From: JANYCG01 sp031386665
Lineage (GTDB): Bacteria; Pseudomonadota; Gammaproteobacteria; Burkholderiales; Burkholderiaceae_C
Direction of reading: 5' to 3'
Assembly: GCA_031386665.1 (NCBI GenBank)
Contig: JANNCN010000038.1
Span: 17,045-81,044 of the forward strand
DNA: 64,000 nt
Shown here: positions 26,718 through 35,860 of the stretch, piece by piece
How positions within the stretch are numbered: position 1 is the first letter of the stretch
Layout: the number at the start of each line of letters is the position of its first letter
The notes under the pieces: generated by a model
Databases searched by the model: none
What the model saw: only the letters and a program-made list of their open reading frames with translations
What the model was told of the DNA's origin: nothing
Position numbers and translations under genes: made by a program

Positions 26718-27341
26718 CTAAAATTTAACGCACTTCTGCCAGGTGATCCAGCGAGCAAACAGCACTAGGGTGTACAGGGTTTTGATACGGTTAAACCCAG
26801 CTTTTTCAATGCCACGAATCGACGCAAGATTGTCTGTTGCGCAAGTAATAATCACCCGACCATGGCCTTGAGCAGCGAGATTGAGGCAAACAGCCTGAAG
26901 AATCCGTGGATAGAACCCTTGCCCACGGTGCTCGGGGAATGTAAAACAATTGCTGATCATCGGGACGGTGTTGGCTTCACCGAGAATACGTTTGTAAAAC
27001 GATTCATACACTACAAAGCCATAGCAGGTAATCTCACCTTGACCGTTGTCAATGGCATACAGTTGTCCATCGTCGCGCACATCCTCTCGGTAAGCGTGAT
27101 TGTTCTCAGTCAGCACGGCTTGCTCAACAAGCTTAGTGGCCGCGCTGCCCAAAGTATTCCTGTCCACCTGGGTTACATTCTTCAGGTCGACGCCTTGCAG
27201 AAGTCCTGAAAGCCCTCCCAAGGACCGTTCAAATAACAAGTCTGCCCGCCTTTGCGCCAAGCGCAACGCTGCAAATCGCAAGAATCCAATCGTCCCGCGA
27301 GAGCGGAGTTCAATGGCAAGTCTGTGAAATAGCCGGATCAC
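26718..27341 (-). CDS. GNAT-family N-acetyltransferase
   Basis: A 207-residue GNAT. The acetyl-CoA loop is seen as HRGQGFYPRILQ (about residues 138-149), followed by the usual C-terminal NLASIRGIEKAGF motif. It is the last gene of the minus-strand modification operon and its start overlaps the stop of the acyltransferase gene by 4 bp. It probably acetylates an amino sugar nucleotide or a peptide-like group of the polymer. The substrate is unknown. No terminator is evident in the 22 bp to the converging gene. Confidence 0.85.
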   Translation of the reverse strand: MIRLFHRLAIELRSRGTIGFLRFAALRLAQRRADLLFERSLGGLSGLLQGVDLKNVTQVDRNTLGSAATKLVEQAVLTENNHAYREDVRDDGQLYAIDNGQGEITCYGFVVYESFYKRILGEANTVPMISNCFTFPEHRGQGFYPRILQAVCLNLAAQGHGRVIITCATDNLASIRGIEKAGFNRIKTLYTLVLFARWITWQKCVKF

Positions 27342-28435
27342 GCAACCGCCTTGCTAGAAGCCTTTCGATGACCCAAAAGCTTTAATAGCCATTGGCGCAA
27401 GGCAAAGCGTTTATGTTCGGTGACGCTGCCTACCAGCCAGATTGAGGCGGCTACACAAGTCATTACCGCTACGTAGCGCAGATATCCGGGTGTTGGCAGA
27501 TCAATCAAGGCAGCAAAGAAGTAAATGAGTGGCTGGTGCAGGAGGTAAATTGAAAATGTGAAACTGGCCAACACGCGCACTGGTTTTTCCATCAAATAAA
27601 AGGCGCGCTCTAACCGGTGAATGATGCGGCGCATACCCACAAAATTGAGAAATACGATGCCCGCGAGCAAATAGTCGGACAAGAACCACTTGGAAAACGT
27701 CAACTCGCGATGCCAATGCGAACCAATGGCAGTCTTCAACCAATCAGTGAATCGCGCCATAACATGATAATGTTCAAACGCTGTCAGCAGTGTCACTGAG
27801 GCTGCCACGCAGACCCAGCCACTCCATTCTGGCATGCTGTGTAGGCGTTTCCAGCGGTATATGACTACACCCAACACCCATATGGGTGCGAGTAGCGCAA
27901 TCTTGGGCCCCATCACTAGACAAGCAAGTCCCAGCGCCAACCAGCGCCAGCGCCTTGGTCCAAAAGCATGAATCGCGAAGAGCAGGTAATACCAAACCTC
28001 GTAATTTAAAGACCAGTAGGCAATGTTCGAGAACGACATGATCGAGATAAACCAGATTTCATTCAAAAACGCTAAGCTTGTGAACACGCGAAGAAGCGTG
28101 TTCCCTTCTGTTGTATTACCCGCGTAGAGGCCGGGGGCCAGAGACTGACCGACAGCATCGAGAACGGGTGTCAACAGCACTGCTGGCAAGGCTAACGACC
28201 AAACCCTCGAAAGGCGACTGGCCCAGTAAAGCTGCGCACTATGTTCCTTAATGTCAGTGGCGTACGCAATTACGTAGCCAGAGAGCACGAAGAATATGAT
28301 GACAGCACTGTGCCCATAGTTTGAAAATGGCAGCACGGCTTCGACAATCATCCGTGAGTTAGAGTGGTAGACAACTACCAGGCAAGCCGCAACGAAACGT
28401 AGCAGGTCCAAATAGATGGAGAAAGCTTTAGTCAC
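27338..28435 (-). CDS. Acyltransferase 3 family membrane O-acyltransferase
   Basis: A 365-residue polytopic protein. Near the N-terminus it has the LRFVAACLVVVYH motif of acyltransferase-3 enzymes (R13 and H24), which move acetyl or succinyl groups from the cytoplasm to periplasmic sugars. I start it at GTG 28435, which begins at the first family-like residues and leaves an 11-bp gap to the previous gene. An in-frame reading from 28552 would overlap that gene by about 100 bp. It should O-acylate the polymer or its lipid-linked unit. About ten membrane helices are seen. Confidence 0.88.
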   Translation of the reverse strand: MTKAFSIYLDLLRFVAACLVVVYHSNSRMIVEAVLPFSNYGHSAVIIFFVLSGYVIAYATDIKEHSAQLYWASRLSRVWSLALPAVLLTPVLDAVGQSLAPGLYAGNTTEGNTLLRVFTSLAFLNEIWFISIMSFSNIAYWSLNYEVWYYLLFAIHAFGPRRWRWLALGLACLVMGPKIALLAPIWVLGVVIYRWKRLHSMPEWSGWVCVAASVTLLTAFEHYHVMARFTDWLKTAIGSHWHRELTFSKWFLSDYLLAGIVFLNFVGMRRIIHRLERAFYLMEKPVRVLASFTFSIYLLHQPLIYFFAALIDLPTPGYLRYVAVMTCVAASIWLVGSVTEHKRFALRQWLLKLLGHRKASSKAVA

Positions 28436-28446
28436 TTTGCATCCTG

Positions 28447-29622
28447 TCAAGCGGCGCGACGCAATCGACGCTTGATCCAGTCCTTGAGTCCCAGGCGAAC
28501 CAGTAGGCGGACCGAGCGATCGTTGACTGCAGTGAAACCCTTGAACAGCCAAAAGGCGACCATGTACTTAGGCCTACGAGGAATTAACACAGGACTGGCG
28601 GTCAAAGTTGACTCATTGGCAAACAAGCGTTTGTAGTCTGAATCGCCACTGCCGAAGTCCAGAACCTGAGGGCGATCGGACTCATAAAGTCGCCTCAGCA
28701 TCAGTAAATTGCAAATGATGCCGGGGGCAATATCCCGCCATTCCGGGTCATAGCCCGTTTTACGATGCTCGTATGTACCATCAGCCCCCTGGTGCCCGAG
28801 CACAAAACACAATGGTACATGTTTATGCCACAAGACGAAAGAACGAAATGCACCTCCCAATGCTGCGCACTTGCTGGCTTCAATTGTGGCTTTGTCGTTG
28901 TCGACCGATTCGCCGAAAAGGCGGAATTGATAAGTCTTCTTATTGATTGCACTGGCAGCATGCAGGAAGTGTTCAACGTCTTCGGTAGACCGATATTCCT
29001 TGAGATCAAAGGCTGTTCCCACGCGCTCGCCAAAGAGCTTCTCCTTCTTGCGCAACTGATTGCGGTATTTGCTGCTGAGTTCTCCAATGAAGCTGGCGTA
29101 ACCATCGCGAAATCTGTGGAAAAGATGGCTGGCGGGTTCGTTTTTGAGGAGCACATAGCCAAAATCATGGGCTTCCAACACGGCCGCAAAAAGTGCAGTA
29201 TTTGTCGGTACGTCCGTGAATACGACGGCGCACGAAGGCTGGTTATGTCGGACCCATTTGAGCAGGGTGAGTGCATCTGCCTTGGACAGGACACCACTTC
29301 GAGCCATCGGCATCAGCCTCACGGACGGCAAACGCAAAGAGGTCAGCACCTTCTCTCCTACTCGTAAGGGAAGACGCATTGTTTGGGCCAACCAAGGCAC
29401 AAGCATTTCAGTGGCAGCTTCTGTTGACGAGACATACACCGCAATTTGGCCCTCCAGCGTGCAACGTGCTTCGGCCAGCAGCACACGCAACAAAAAATGT
29501 AGTTGCGGGGCGCTAACGCGCACCTGAGCCAAGTCAGCGGGGAGCCGCAGCGCGGAAATACACATCGGCGCGGGGCGTGAGAGCACACTATTCGTAGCGT
29601 CTGGCACTTGCCCTGACATCAT
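28447..29622 (-). CDS. FemAB/CelD-like GNAT acyltransferase
   Basis: About 391 residues with the CelD/FemAB-like GNAT pattern: the basic segment KYRNQLRKKEK near residue 200 and the YEHRKTGYDPEWRDIAPG block near residue 300. The ATG pair at 29622/29619 overlaps the stop of the upstream deacetylase gene (ATGATG containing TGA), so the start is well set; a longer frame to 29694 is rejected. It may transfer an acyl or aminoacyl group onto the polysaccharide. Acceptor and donor are unknown. Confidence 0.83.
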   Translation of the reverse strand: MMSGQVPDATNSVLSRPAPMCISALRLPADLAQVRVSAPQLHFLLRVLLAEARCTLEGQIAVYVSSTEAATEMLVPWLAQTMRLPLRVGEKVLTSLRLPSVRLMPMARSGVLSKADALTLLKWVRHNQPSCAVVFTDVPTNTALFAAVLEAHDFGYVLLKNEPASHLFHRFRDGYASFIGELSSKYRNQLRKKEKLFGERVGTAFDLKEYRSTEDVEHFLHAASAINKKTYQFRLFGESVDNDKATIEASKCAALGGAFRSFVLWHKHVPLCFVLGHQGADGTYEHRKTGYDPEWRDIAPGIICNLLMLRRLYESDRPQVLDFGSGDSDYKRLFANESTLTASPVLIPRRPKYMVAFWLFKGFTAVNDRSVRLLVRLGLKDWIKRRLRRAA

Positions 29623-30602
29623 TGGATGGACTGGCGCTTTGCTACAAGATTTGCAGCTAGCCTCAGCCCAAATCGGGTTCGCGTTCGATCCCACGGTGTG
29701 AAGCGTGGAATCTGCAAAAAGTCGCTATTGCCGTCAGCCACGCCCGTCGCGGTGGAAACAGCGGCAGCAAACCCTAGGCGGCGCACTACTGTCGTATTTT
29801 CTGCGGTGTAGTCCAGTTTGGGCCTACCATTCGGATAAGCAAACAAGCTCACCGGCTGATCAATTAGGGATTCCAGTTCGACCTTGCTACGCAAGATTTC
29901 GTCATGTGTGGTTTGGGCATCCAACATGGCAAGAATCGGGTGGGTGTGCGTGTGCGCACCGATCTGCATGCCCGCACGGTGCAGCGAGCGTACCTGCTCG
30001 TCACGCATCATTAAATTTAAAGGCAACGCTGCCCGCGAGCAGTATGCGACAGCGTTTGCGAGAGCTTCCCTTCTTTGTGGATGTTCATACTTGATGTGTC
30101 CAATAATCGCTGCAATGGCGTTTCGGCGTTGGATCGGAGAGTCTAGACGCCATTGCGTTGCCCCAGAATTCTGAAAACCATCTAGGGTACGTAAATCGAG
30201 GTTGTTTTGGGGTGCATGCCTGATCGCTTCTATCACGGTGTCATTCCACATGCGACCGCCATTCAAGAACCCTGTGGCTACGAAGAAAGTAGCCTTCAAG
30301 CCGTGGCGCTGGAGTATAGGCAAGGCTACGTCATGATTGTCTGCATACCCATCATCAAATGTGATTGCTGCCGCTCGCGCTGGCAAACTGCCGGTTTTCA
30401 GGCGATTTACGGCTTCGTCAAGAGGAAGCACATTGCACCAATTCTTGACCCAACCCAGGATTTCGTCAAACTGTTGAGCGTCAACTTCCCCCGGAAAAAT
30501 CTCGTCGGGCTTGGCTTGAACGCGGTGGAACAGCAGCACTGACAAACGACCATTTGCTCCTTGAGGTGACAAAACTGACAGAACTGGCTTGATAGGTATC
30601 AT
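29619..30602 (-). CDS. Polysaccharide deacetylase (NodB family)
   Basis: A 327-residue NodB-fold protein with both metal motifs: ITFDDGYADN (about residues 79-88) and the histidine motif IGAHTHTHPIL near residue 216, plus the LFAYPNGR motif. No signal peptide is seen. It is intact and differs in sequence from the XrtA-type deacetylase at 10415, so it probably acts on a different residue or stage. It lies in the minus-strand modification block, 22 bp after a second deacetylase-like gene and overlapping the GNAT gene. Confidence 0.9.
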   Translation of the reverse strand: MIPIKPVLSVLSPQGANGRLSVLLFHRVQAKPDEIFPGEVDAQQFDEILGWVKNWCNVLPLDEAVNRLKTGSLPARAAAITFDDGYADNHDVALPILQRHGLKATFFVATGFLNGGRMWNDTVIEAIRHAPQNNLDLRTLDGFQNSGATQWRLDSPIQRRNAIAAIIGHIKYEHPQRREALANAVAYCSRAALPLNLMMRDEQVRSLHRAGMQIGAHTHTHPILAMLDAQTTHDEILRSKVELESLIDQPVSLFAYPNGRPKLDYTAENTTVVRRLGFAAAVSTATGVADGNSDFLQIPRFTPWDRTRTRFGLRLAANLVAKRQSIQ

Positions 30603-30624
30603 CTTCTGGCGTCACAATTGGGCA

Positions 30625-31587
30625 TCAAATAAAACTCCTGCGCAAGGCTTGCTCCAATACACGCTGCCCGGTATGCAACCAGGGTGTCGAGAGCATTTGA
30701 GTACATTTTGGCTGCGTCGAGGCATGCCAGTCTTTGAATCCACGCACTCGAAACGCATCACGATTTCTGTCCAAAAACTCGCAAAGCTGATGAAAGCGTT
30801 TGACGACAATTGGGTCGTGCCTGTTCATTGAGGTGTTAAGCAGCTCAAAATTGTGCATCAACACCACAAAGCTTTGTCGGCCAGTCTCCAGTGAGCGCCA
30901 CAAGAGTCCTTCGAGCTCTGAAAAAGAACAGGCGGTCAACTGGGTATGGCGCATCTTGCCAAAGCCGTCCTTAAATACTGTCATTGGTACCTCATGTATG
31001 CCTGAGACATAAGTGACATCAAGCAGGGGTTCGCCTGGGGAAATGCCGCTGCTCATGCCCATCATAGTGGCGTTGTAGCTGCTGTCGATGTGAATTCCGC
31101 ATTGACTCAATGCTGCAAGCGTGTCTTGATTTAATCCAAAGCTACCAGCCCTGAACGCCTCTGGCGACTGCGCGCCAGCCTCTTCAAGCAGGCGTTGACC
31201 AATTCGCATAAGTTGCACCTGTTCCTTCAAGCTGAAGTAACGCAAATGTTGGCGTTTACCGTCAACGCTTTCCAGCAACGGTACTTTGGCTTCATCAACC
31301 CATTCTGTATGCAAGTGCAGTTGAACCTCCTGATTCCCTGTCGTCAAAAGTTGAACTATCTCGACCAATGGGGCCATACCAAATCTACAGGAAAATAAGG
31401 GCTCAACAAAAAAAACCCCAGTCAATTGGTGCGAGTTCAATACCTTGGTCAAATAAGGTAGCCCGTAATCACCATCCTTCGTCGAACCGTAAATGTACGT
31501 TTTGAATGCTGCGGGAAACTTCGCGTCGATGCCGATCCATCCGTTGCACCACACTTCAACGTCAACCGTCAGGTAGATGTCTAGCAT
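30625..31587 (-). CDS. Polysaccharide deacetylase-like protein, divergent
   Basis: A 320-residue protein starting MLDIYLTVDVEVW, a divergent form of NodB motif 1 (Asp-Val-Glu rather than Asp-Asp), with an LHLHTEW histidine motif near residue 92 and an AFRAGSFGLN segment near residue 145. These match a family of deacetylase-like proteins seen in polysaccharide loci rather than classical chitin-type deacetylases. The metal site looks complete enough for hydrolysis, but activity is not certain. It is the first gene after a 299-bp gap and so probably has its own promoter. Confidence 0.8.
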   Translation of the reverse strand: MLDIYLTVDVEVWCNGWIGIDAKFPAAFKTYIYGSTKDGDYGLPYLTKVLNSHQLTGVFFVEPLFSCRFGMAPLVEIVQLLTTGNQEVQLHLHTEWVDEAKVPLLESVDGKRQHLRYFSLKEQVQLMRIGQRLLEEAGAQSPEAFRAGSFGLNQDTLAALSQCGIHIDSSYNATMMGMSSGISPGEPLLDVTYVSGIHEVPMTVFKDGFGKMRHTQLTACSFSELEGLLWRSLETGRQSFVVLMHNFELLNTSMNRHDPIVVKRFHQLCEFLDRNRDAFRVRGFKDWHASTQPKCTQMLSTPWLHTGQRVLEQALRRSFI

Positions 31588-31886
31588 TTAACGTCTGACT
31601 CATTCCAAAACCAGTGGTCTCGCCCAAGGCGACAAATAAAATACTCTATTGCTTCTTTCATAAATTTTCTCAGAGCTGTTCAGGTTTTGTTACCAACACT
31701 GAACAGTTTCGATTTAAGCGAATTCCGCAAGCGACAATGTAATTTGTGAGCGCTCACTGCACAGTATCCGATAAACGGCCAATGGCTTTGGGGGCATGCT
31801 AACTGGCAAAAAAATGCTCGGTATCCATTGCCTAACCTTTACTTGATTATGCAGGTGATTGTAATTTTTGAATCTCAAGGCTACGT
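31588..31886. other. 299-bp gap, AT-rich, no gene seen
   Basis: Between two genes on the minus strand. No open frame of protein-like character is found on either strand. It holds the 12-bp palindrome listed separately and must contain the promoter for the deacetylase-like gene starting at 31587. No stem-loop with a T tract was found for the upstream SGNH gene. Confidence 0.6.
31746..31757. promoter_or_regulatory. GTGAGCGCTCAC palindrome: LacI/GalR-type operator candidate
   Basis: A perfect 12-bp palindrome with the same core as the symmetric lac operator (AATTGTGAGCGCTCACAATT). Four of the flanking bases on the left also agree if a one-base shift is allowed. It lies 159 bp upstream of the start of the deacetylase-like gene (31587). 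A sugar-responsive LacI-family regulator could bind here; none is encoded in the window. Confidence 0.35.
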
Positions 31887-33107
31887 TCACTCTGCTGTTT
31901 GTGTCGCAATTACATTTGCTACTTCGGCAAGTAAATTCGATGGCGTATCAAGAATGTCACCCATTCGTTTCTGATCTTCGGCAAGCCAGCTTTCTAATGT
32001 AGACGGGTCTAGCTTGACTCCGAAATTACCTGGTTTTCCAAGCACTCGCGCTAGGGCCAAATCCCCAAGCTCCTTCTTGAAATGTCCAGCTTCCCAAAAA
32101 TAGTTTAATTGGGTCCGGTAGTCGCCTTTGACCGGTATCTCTTCTAGTGTTTCGGATGATATGCCGCTGAAATCCCATACTTCGATATGCCCACGGATTG
32201 TAGATTGGCGCTCCGCAATTCCCAAAATGAGGCGTTTCCATTCAGAAAATAGCCTCCCCATGCCCAGTCGCTCTATTATTAAGCGGATTTGGGCATGGTA
32301 TGGATAGATAATAATATAAGTCTTCGTTCCAGTAGACGCCAGCCGCGCCAAGCTTGCTTCAGTGACCGACTCTTCATCTGATATAGCCCCTTGATCTGGT
32401 CGCAAACGAAGAGGCTTGCGTTTTAAGTTCCTTATGTTGTCCTCTGCTCGTTGACGGAACATAGCGTAGTGACCGTTGTGGGCAATTTCCGGGACATAGT
32501 TGAAGAGAGGGTTAAATCCGCGGTCTGTGAGAGTAGCGGGGTATTTGGATCGCTGCACGAGAAGAGTAGATATTGAGTCTCGCAGTCCCGTGATGGAGAA
32601 AACTGATTCGGCAAAAAAGCGCATACCCCTTTCAGGAGCTGGGGTAGTACCGAGTGTAGGAAGTGCGCGAGGATTGGTACCGCCAAGAAAATCGAAGAAA
32701 TCCACCCCAATGAATACGGTCTTGGGCAAGCGGTCCGCAGCTTGGAGCCAAATGATTTGCTGATATGTTGTTCTTGCCCCAGTGCCGGGAATAGCGTGGT
32801 TAAAGGCCTGAAGCGACCTTGTTGTTAAGGCGGGGCTTTCTGGATCAAAGCCAATACCCGCCCGAGAGTTCCCAAATATTCCCGTATCAGCAAAGGATCG
32901 GCATGCATTGACATATCGGGTAAGTTCGCGTTGGTGATCAAGGTTGGGCTTGATTGAATTGACGCCATCAACCTTTGCCAAATTGAAGACTCCGAGCGGG
33001 TCAATGAATATGTTGAATGCGCCCACAATCGCAATTGTGAAGACAAAAGTGCCCAACATCCATCGTAAATATGTCCACCATACGGCAGGCGAAGTTGTGG
33101 TTTGCAT
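31887..33107 (-). CDS. SGNH-like membrane-anchored partner of MBOAT (AlgJ/AlgX-like role)
   Basis: A 406-residue protein with one N-terminal membrane helix (about residues 17-35) and a periplasmic domain. The block GNSRAGIG has S81 as the likely SGNH nucleophile, and an EAGHF motif lies near residue 350. It overlaps the MBOAT gene start-to-stop by one base and is translated after it. In alginate, cellulose and similar systems such a protein receives acetyl groups from the MBOAT protein and passes them to the polymer. Sequence similarity to AlgJ/AlgX is only general, so the role rests on context. Confidence 0.75.
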   Translation of the reverse strand: MQTTTSPAVWWTYLRWMLGTFVFTIAIVGAFNIFIDPLGVFNLAKVDGVNSIKPNLDHQRELTRYVNACRSFADTGIFGNSRAGIGFDPESPALTTRSLQAFNHAIPGTGARTTYQQIIWLQAADRLPKTVFIGVDFFDFLGGTNPRALPTLGTTPAPERGMRFFAESVFSITGLRDSISTLLVQRSKYPATLTDRGFNPLFNYVPEIAHNGHYAMFRQRAEDNIRNLKRKPLRLRPDQGAISDEESVTEASLARLASTGTKTYIIIYPYHAQIRLIIERLGMGRLFSEWKRLILGIAERQSTIRGHIEVWDFSGISSETLEEIPVKGDYRTQLNYFWEAGHFKKELGDLALARVLGKPGNFGVKLDPSTLESWLAEDQKRMGDILDTPSNLLAEVANVIATQTAE

Positions 33108-34654
33108 CAGAACTGGAAGTACAAAAACTCAGTGGGACGGCTTAAAGCCAACATGCCAAATGCCAGCAGTAAACCAATCACGACAGCATAACGTTTTTGC
33201 GGTGCCCATGAAAAACTTCCGATAGGTGGAAGTCCGGATGGTTGAGGTTCAAGCTTCAAAGCCGGTTCGAAGCGAATCATAATTTCTTGGGTGTTAGGTG
33301 TCAGGAAAGCGATGATGGCACCGACCGCCACCCAAGCCCATGTTTCAACGAAAATTGAGCCGCCCCCCAAGTAACTGCCAATATTGAACGCTTCAAGGTA
33401 AGGTTTGAATAGTCCAAGACGGTTTGCGACAGCATCAGGAACTGCCGCTCCTGCACCGCCTAACATGCCCCAGATGATTCGATTTGCGGTTGCAAGGTCT
33501 GGGGCGCGGAAATAAACCCAGGCAAAAACCACGCAGAGAAATGTCATGGCAATCGCAAGGAACTTACCAAGACGATTTGGTAACCCGAGCTGCAATGGTC
33601 GGCAGAGTGATTGCCAGCCTTGATGGATAACCAGAAAACAGCCGTGCAAGCCGCCCCACACAACGAAGTTCCAGCCTGCACCATGCCAAAGGCCACCCAG
33701 TACCATTGTTATCATCAGGTTGATTTGGCGTCTAAAGCTTCCCTGGCGATTCCCGCCAATAGGGATATACAAGTAATCCCTCAGGAAGCGTGACAATGTA
33801 ATGTGCCAGCGGCGCCAGAAGTCTGCAATGTTCCGAGACTTGTATGGAGAGTTGAAATTCAGAGGTAAGCGCACTCCAAAAAGGCGAGACAACCCAATGG
33901 CCATGTCGGAGTAACCGGAGAAGTCGAAGTAAAGCTGAAACGAGTAGGCCAATGCGCCGCCCCAGGCGATGAACAGCGTTGGCACATCAGCTTGTTGATT
34001 GAATACCGGCGACGCGTAGCCAGCCAAGTTGTCCGCAATCAATACTTTTTTGCCCAGTCCTATTGCGAATATAGCGATACCAATAACAAAGTTGGCAGCA
34101 TGGGGCCGGTAGTTACGTTCTTTGTCAAACTGCGGCATCATTTCACTGTGATGCAGCACGGGGCCGGCAATGAGGTGAGGAAAGTACGTGACAAACAATA
34201 GGTAGTACGTGAATCGATATTCCCTGACCTTGCCGGCGTATGCATCGGCAAGAAAAGCAATTTGGGTGAAGGTATAAAAAGAAATGCCAATGGGCAAGAT
34301 GACGCCCAGTGCTGACCATTGGGTACCCAGGAGGGAATTGCTACTCGTCAGAAAGAAATCAGCGTATTTGTAGTAAGCCAGTAGCAAAAGGTTCACAGCG
34401 ATGCCGATTGTGAGTGCCCGGCGACCCCGTGGTGAGGCTGGGTGCTTAGTGATATAGCTGCCAGCGAAGTAATTTGCGCACACGGACGCAAGCAATAAGG
34501 CTATGTAACGATAGTCCCACCAAGCGTAAAAAAAGAGGGAACAGATCGCCAACCAAGCAGCACCCGCACTTTTCCCATAGCGACCGATGGCAAAGTAACC
34601 AAAGACAGTGATTGGCAAAAACGCCAGTAGAAAAGCGTAGGAGTTAAACAACAT
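33107..34654 (-). CDS. MBOAT-family O-acyltransferase (AlgI-like)
   Basis: A 515-residue polytopic protein starting MLFNSYAFLLAFLP, as AlgI-type MBOAT proteins do. It has the YFDFSGYSDMAIG segment and the catalytic histidine H324 in GGLWHGAGWNF, followed by a second conserved histidine in GGLHG. It should carry acetyl groups across the inner membrane for O-acetylation of the polysaccharide with the SGNH-like protein. It follows the beta-helix gene after 30 bp in the minus-strand operon. The reading frame is complete. Confidence 0.93.
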   Translation of the reverse strand: MLFNSYAFLLAFLPITVFGYFAIGRYGKSAGAAWLAICSLFFYAWWDYRYIALLLASVCANYFAGSYITKHPASPRGRRALTIGIAVNLLLLAYYKYADFFLTSSNSLLGTQWSALGVILPIGISFYTFTQIAFLADAYAGKVREYRFTYYLLFVTYFPHLIAGPVLHHSEMMPQFDKERNYRPHAANFVIGIAIFAIGLGKKVLIADNLAGYASPVFNQQADVPTLFIAWGGALAYSFQLYFDFSGYSDMAIGLSRLFGVRLPLNFNSPYKSRNIADFWRRWHITLSRFLRDYLYIPIGGNRQGSFRRQINLMITMVLGGLWHGAGWNFVVWGGLHGCFLVIHQGWQSLCRPLQLGLPNRLGKFLAIAMTFLCVVFAWVYFRAPDLATANRIIWGMLGGAGAAVPDAVANRLGLFKPYLEAFNIGSYLGGGSIFVETWAWVAVGAIIAFLTPNTQEIMIRFEPALKLEPQPSGLPPIGSFSWAPQKRYAVVIGLLLAFGMLALSRPTEFLYFQF

Positions 34655-34684
34655 TGGATGATGGTTGTTTGGATAGGGGCTGTA

Positions 34685-35860
34685 TTACGGTTTGTTGCCG
34701 ATGGTGGTCGCCTGTCGTGCACCCGGCACCCATCCTGCCCCAGCAGAGATCGTGGCAAGCTGGCCGGGCGGCCAATGTTCAAATTGGGGTTGAAGACCTT
34801 CTGAGTCTGGTTCAATGGGGCTGACCTTTCCTCGCAGGTCGGATCGCGCACTCAAAGTGAAATCGAAAGTGGTCGGATCGCCCAACTCTGATCGGCTTAC
34901 AAAAAAGTTCCCTAAGTGATGTCCCGGTTCGTTTTCCATAAATGAGCCTGCGCCTGAAAGCAAATTGTTTCGCGTCATGATTTCGGGCAGTATGTCGAAA
35001 TTGTTCGCGAACACGTGTAAAAACCGCGCCGGCCAGACGCTCTCAGAATAGAACGTGTTGTGCACCATCCGCAATCGACCCACAGGCCAGGTTTTGCTTT
35101 CCGAACCATAGGCCACCATCGTTCGGTTTTCGGTGAATACGCTTTGCCCCAGAACATTTCCCACCAAGGTGACGTCGCCGCCATTTGGAAAGTCCAATTC
35201 ATAAGAGGCGCGACCATGCTTGCCATCGACCAACAGGTTGTAACGCAGGTCGTTCACGCGGGCGCGGCTTTTAAGCAGGTGTCCACGCTTTCCTCCGTGA
35301 AAACGGCTCCCTGACACTCGAAGCAGCGCAATTTTCCCCGCATAAAGAAGATGCGGCAAGGCGGTGTCCAAAGCGGGCGCTTCGGCAAAAGTGCTCTTCT
35401 CGATTATCAATTCAGAACTTGAAAAGTTGGCGGTCAGAATGCCAATCTGGTTGTCAGAAAACACGCAGTTAGCGATCGTAAGTTTACCTCTTTCGAAACG
35501 AATCCCAGCACCGTTTTGGCTACTTACACGCGCTCCACGAAACTCAATATTCGATACCGTAAAGACCCCATTTCGAAAAACCCAAATAGCCTTGTCTTCC
35601 GCACTTTTTCCGGCTGCGTTGAGTACAGGGCGTTGCCCGCGGCCGCGGATTGTCAGCCGCTTTTGCGCCCATACTGCCACGTCTCCGTTGTACTCTCCCG
35701 AAAGTATCTCCACTATGTCGTCGTCTTGGGCCTGGCGCGCAGCGACCGCAATCGTCTTAACAGTCTCATTGGGACCGACCATGATGACCCTTGCCGACAC
35801 ATTTGTTGCTGCCAGCAGTGCCACAGCAACCAACCAAGAGACTCCAAACGACCATTTCAT
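34685..35860 (-). CDS. Secreted right-handed beta-helix protein
   Basis: A 391-residue protein with a signal peptide (cleavage near VSARV, residue 23). The repeating pattern of short strands and N/V/G turns is typical of parallel beta-helix folds (I-x-N-C-x-F-S-D-N-Q-I-G-I-like rungs around residues 125-140). Such periplasmic proteins bind, epimerise or cleave polyuronates, AlgG being the known case in alginate loci; here the next genes are AlgI/AlgJ-like. A catalytic residue set could not be assigned, so lyase, epimerase or polymer-guarding roles are all possible. It overlaps the upstream Wzy-like gene by 4 bp. Confidence 0.75.
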   Translation of the reverse strand: MKWSFGVSWLVAVALLAATNVSARVIMVGPNETVKTIAVAARQAQDDDIVEILSGEYNGDVAVWAQKRLTIRGRGQRPVLNAAGKSAEDKAIWVFRNGVFTVSNIEFRGARVSSQNGAGIRFERGKLTIANCVFSDNQIGILTANFSSSELIIEKSTFAEAPALDTALPHLLYAGKIALLRVSGSRFHGGKRGHLLKSRARVNDLRYNLLVDGKHGRASYELDFPNGGDVTLVGNVLGQSVFTENRTMVAYGSESKTWPVGRLRMVHNTFYSESVWPARFLHVFANNFDILPEIMTRNNLLSGAGSFMENEPGHHLGNFFVSRSELGDPTTFDFTLSARSDLRGKVSPIEPDSEGLQPQFEHWPPGQLATISAGAGWVPGARQATTIGNKP

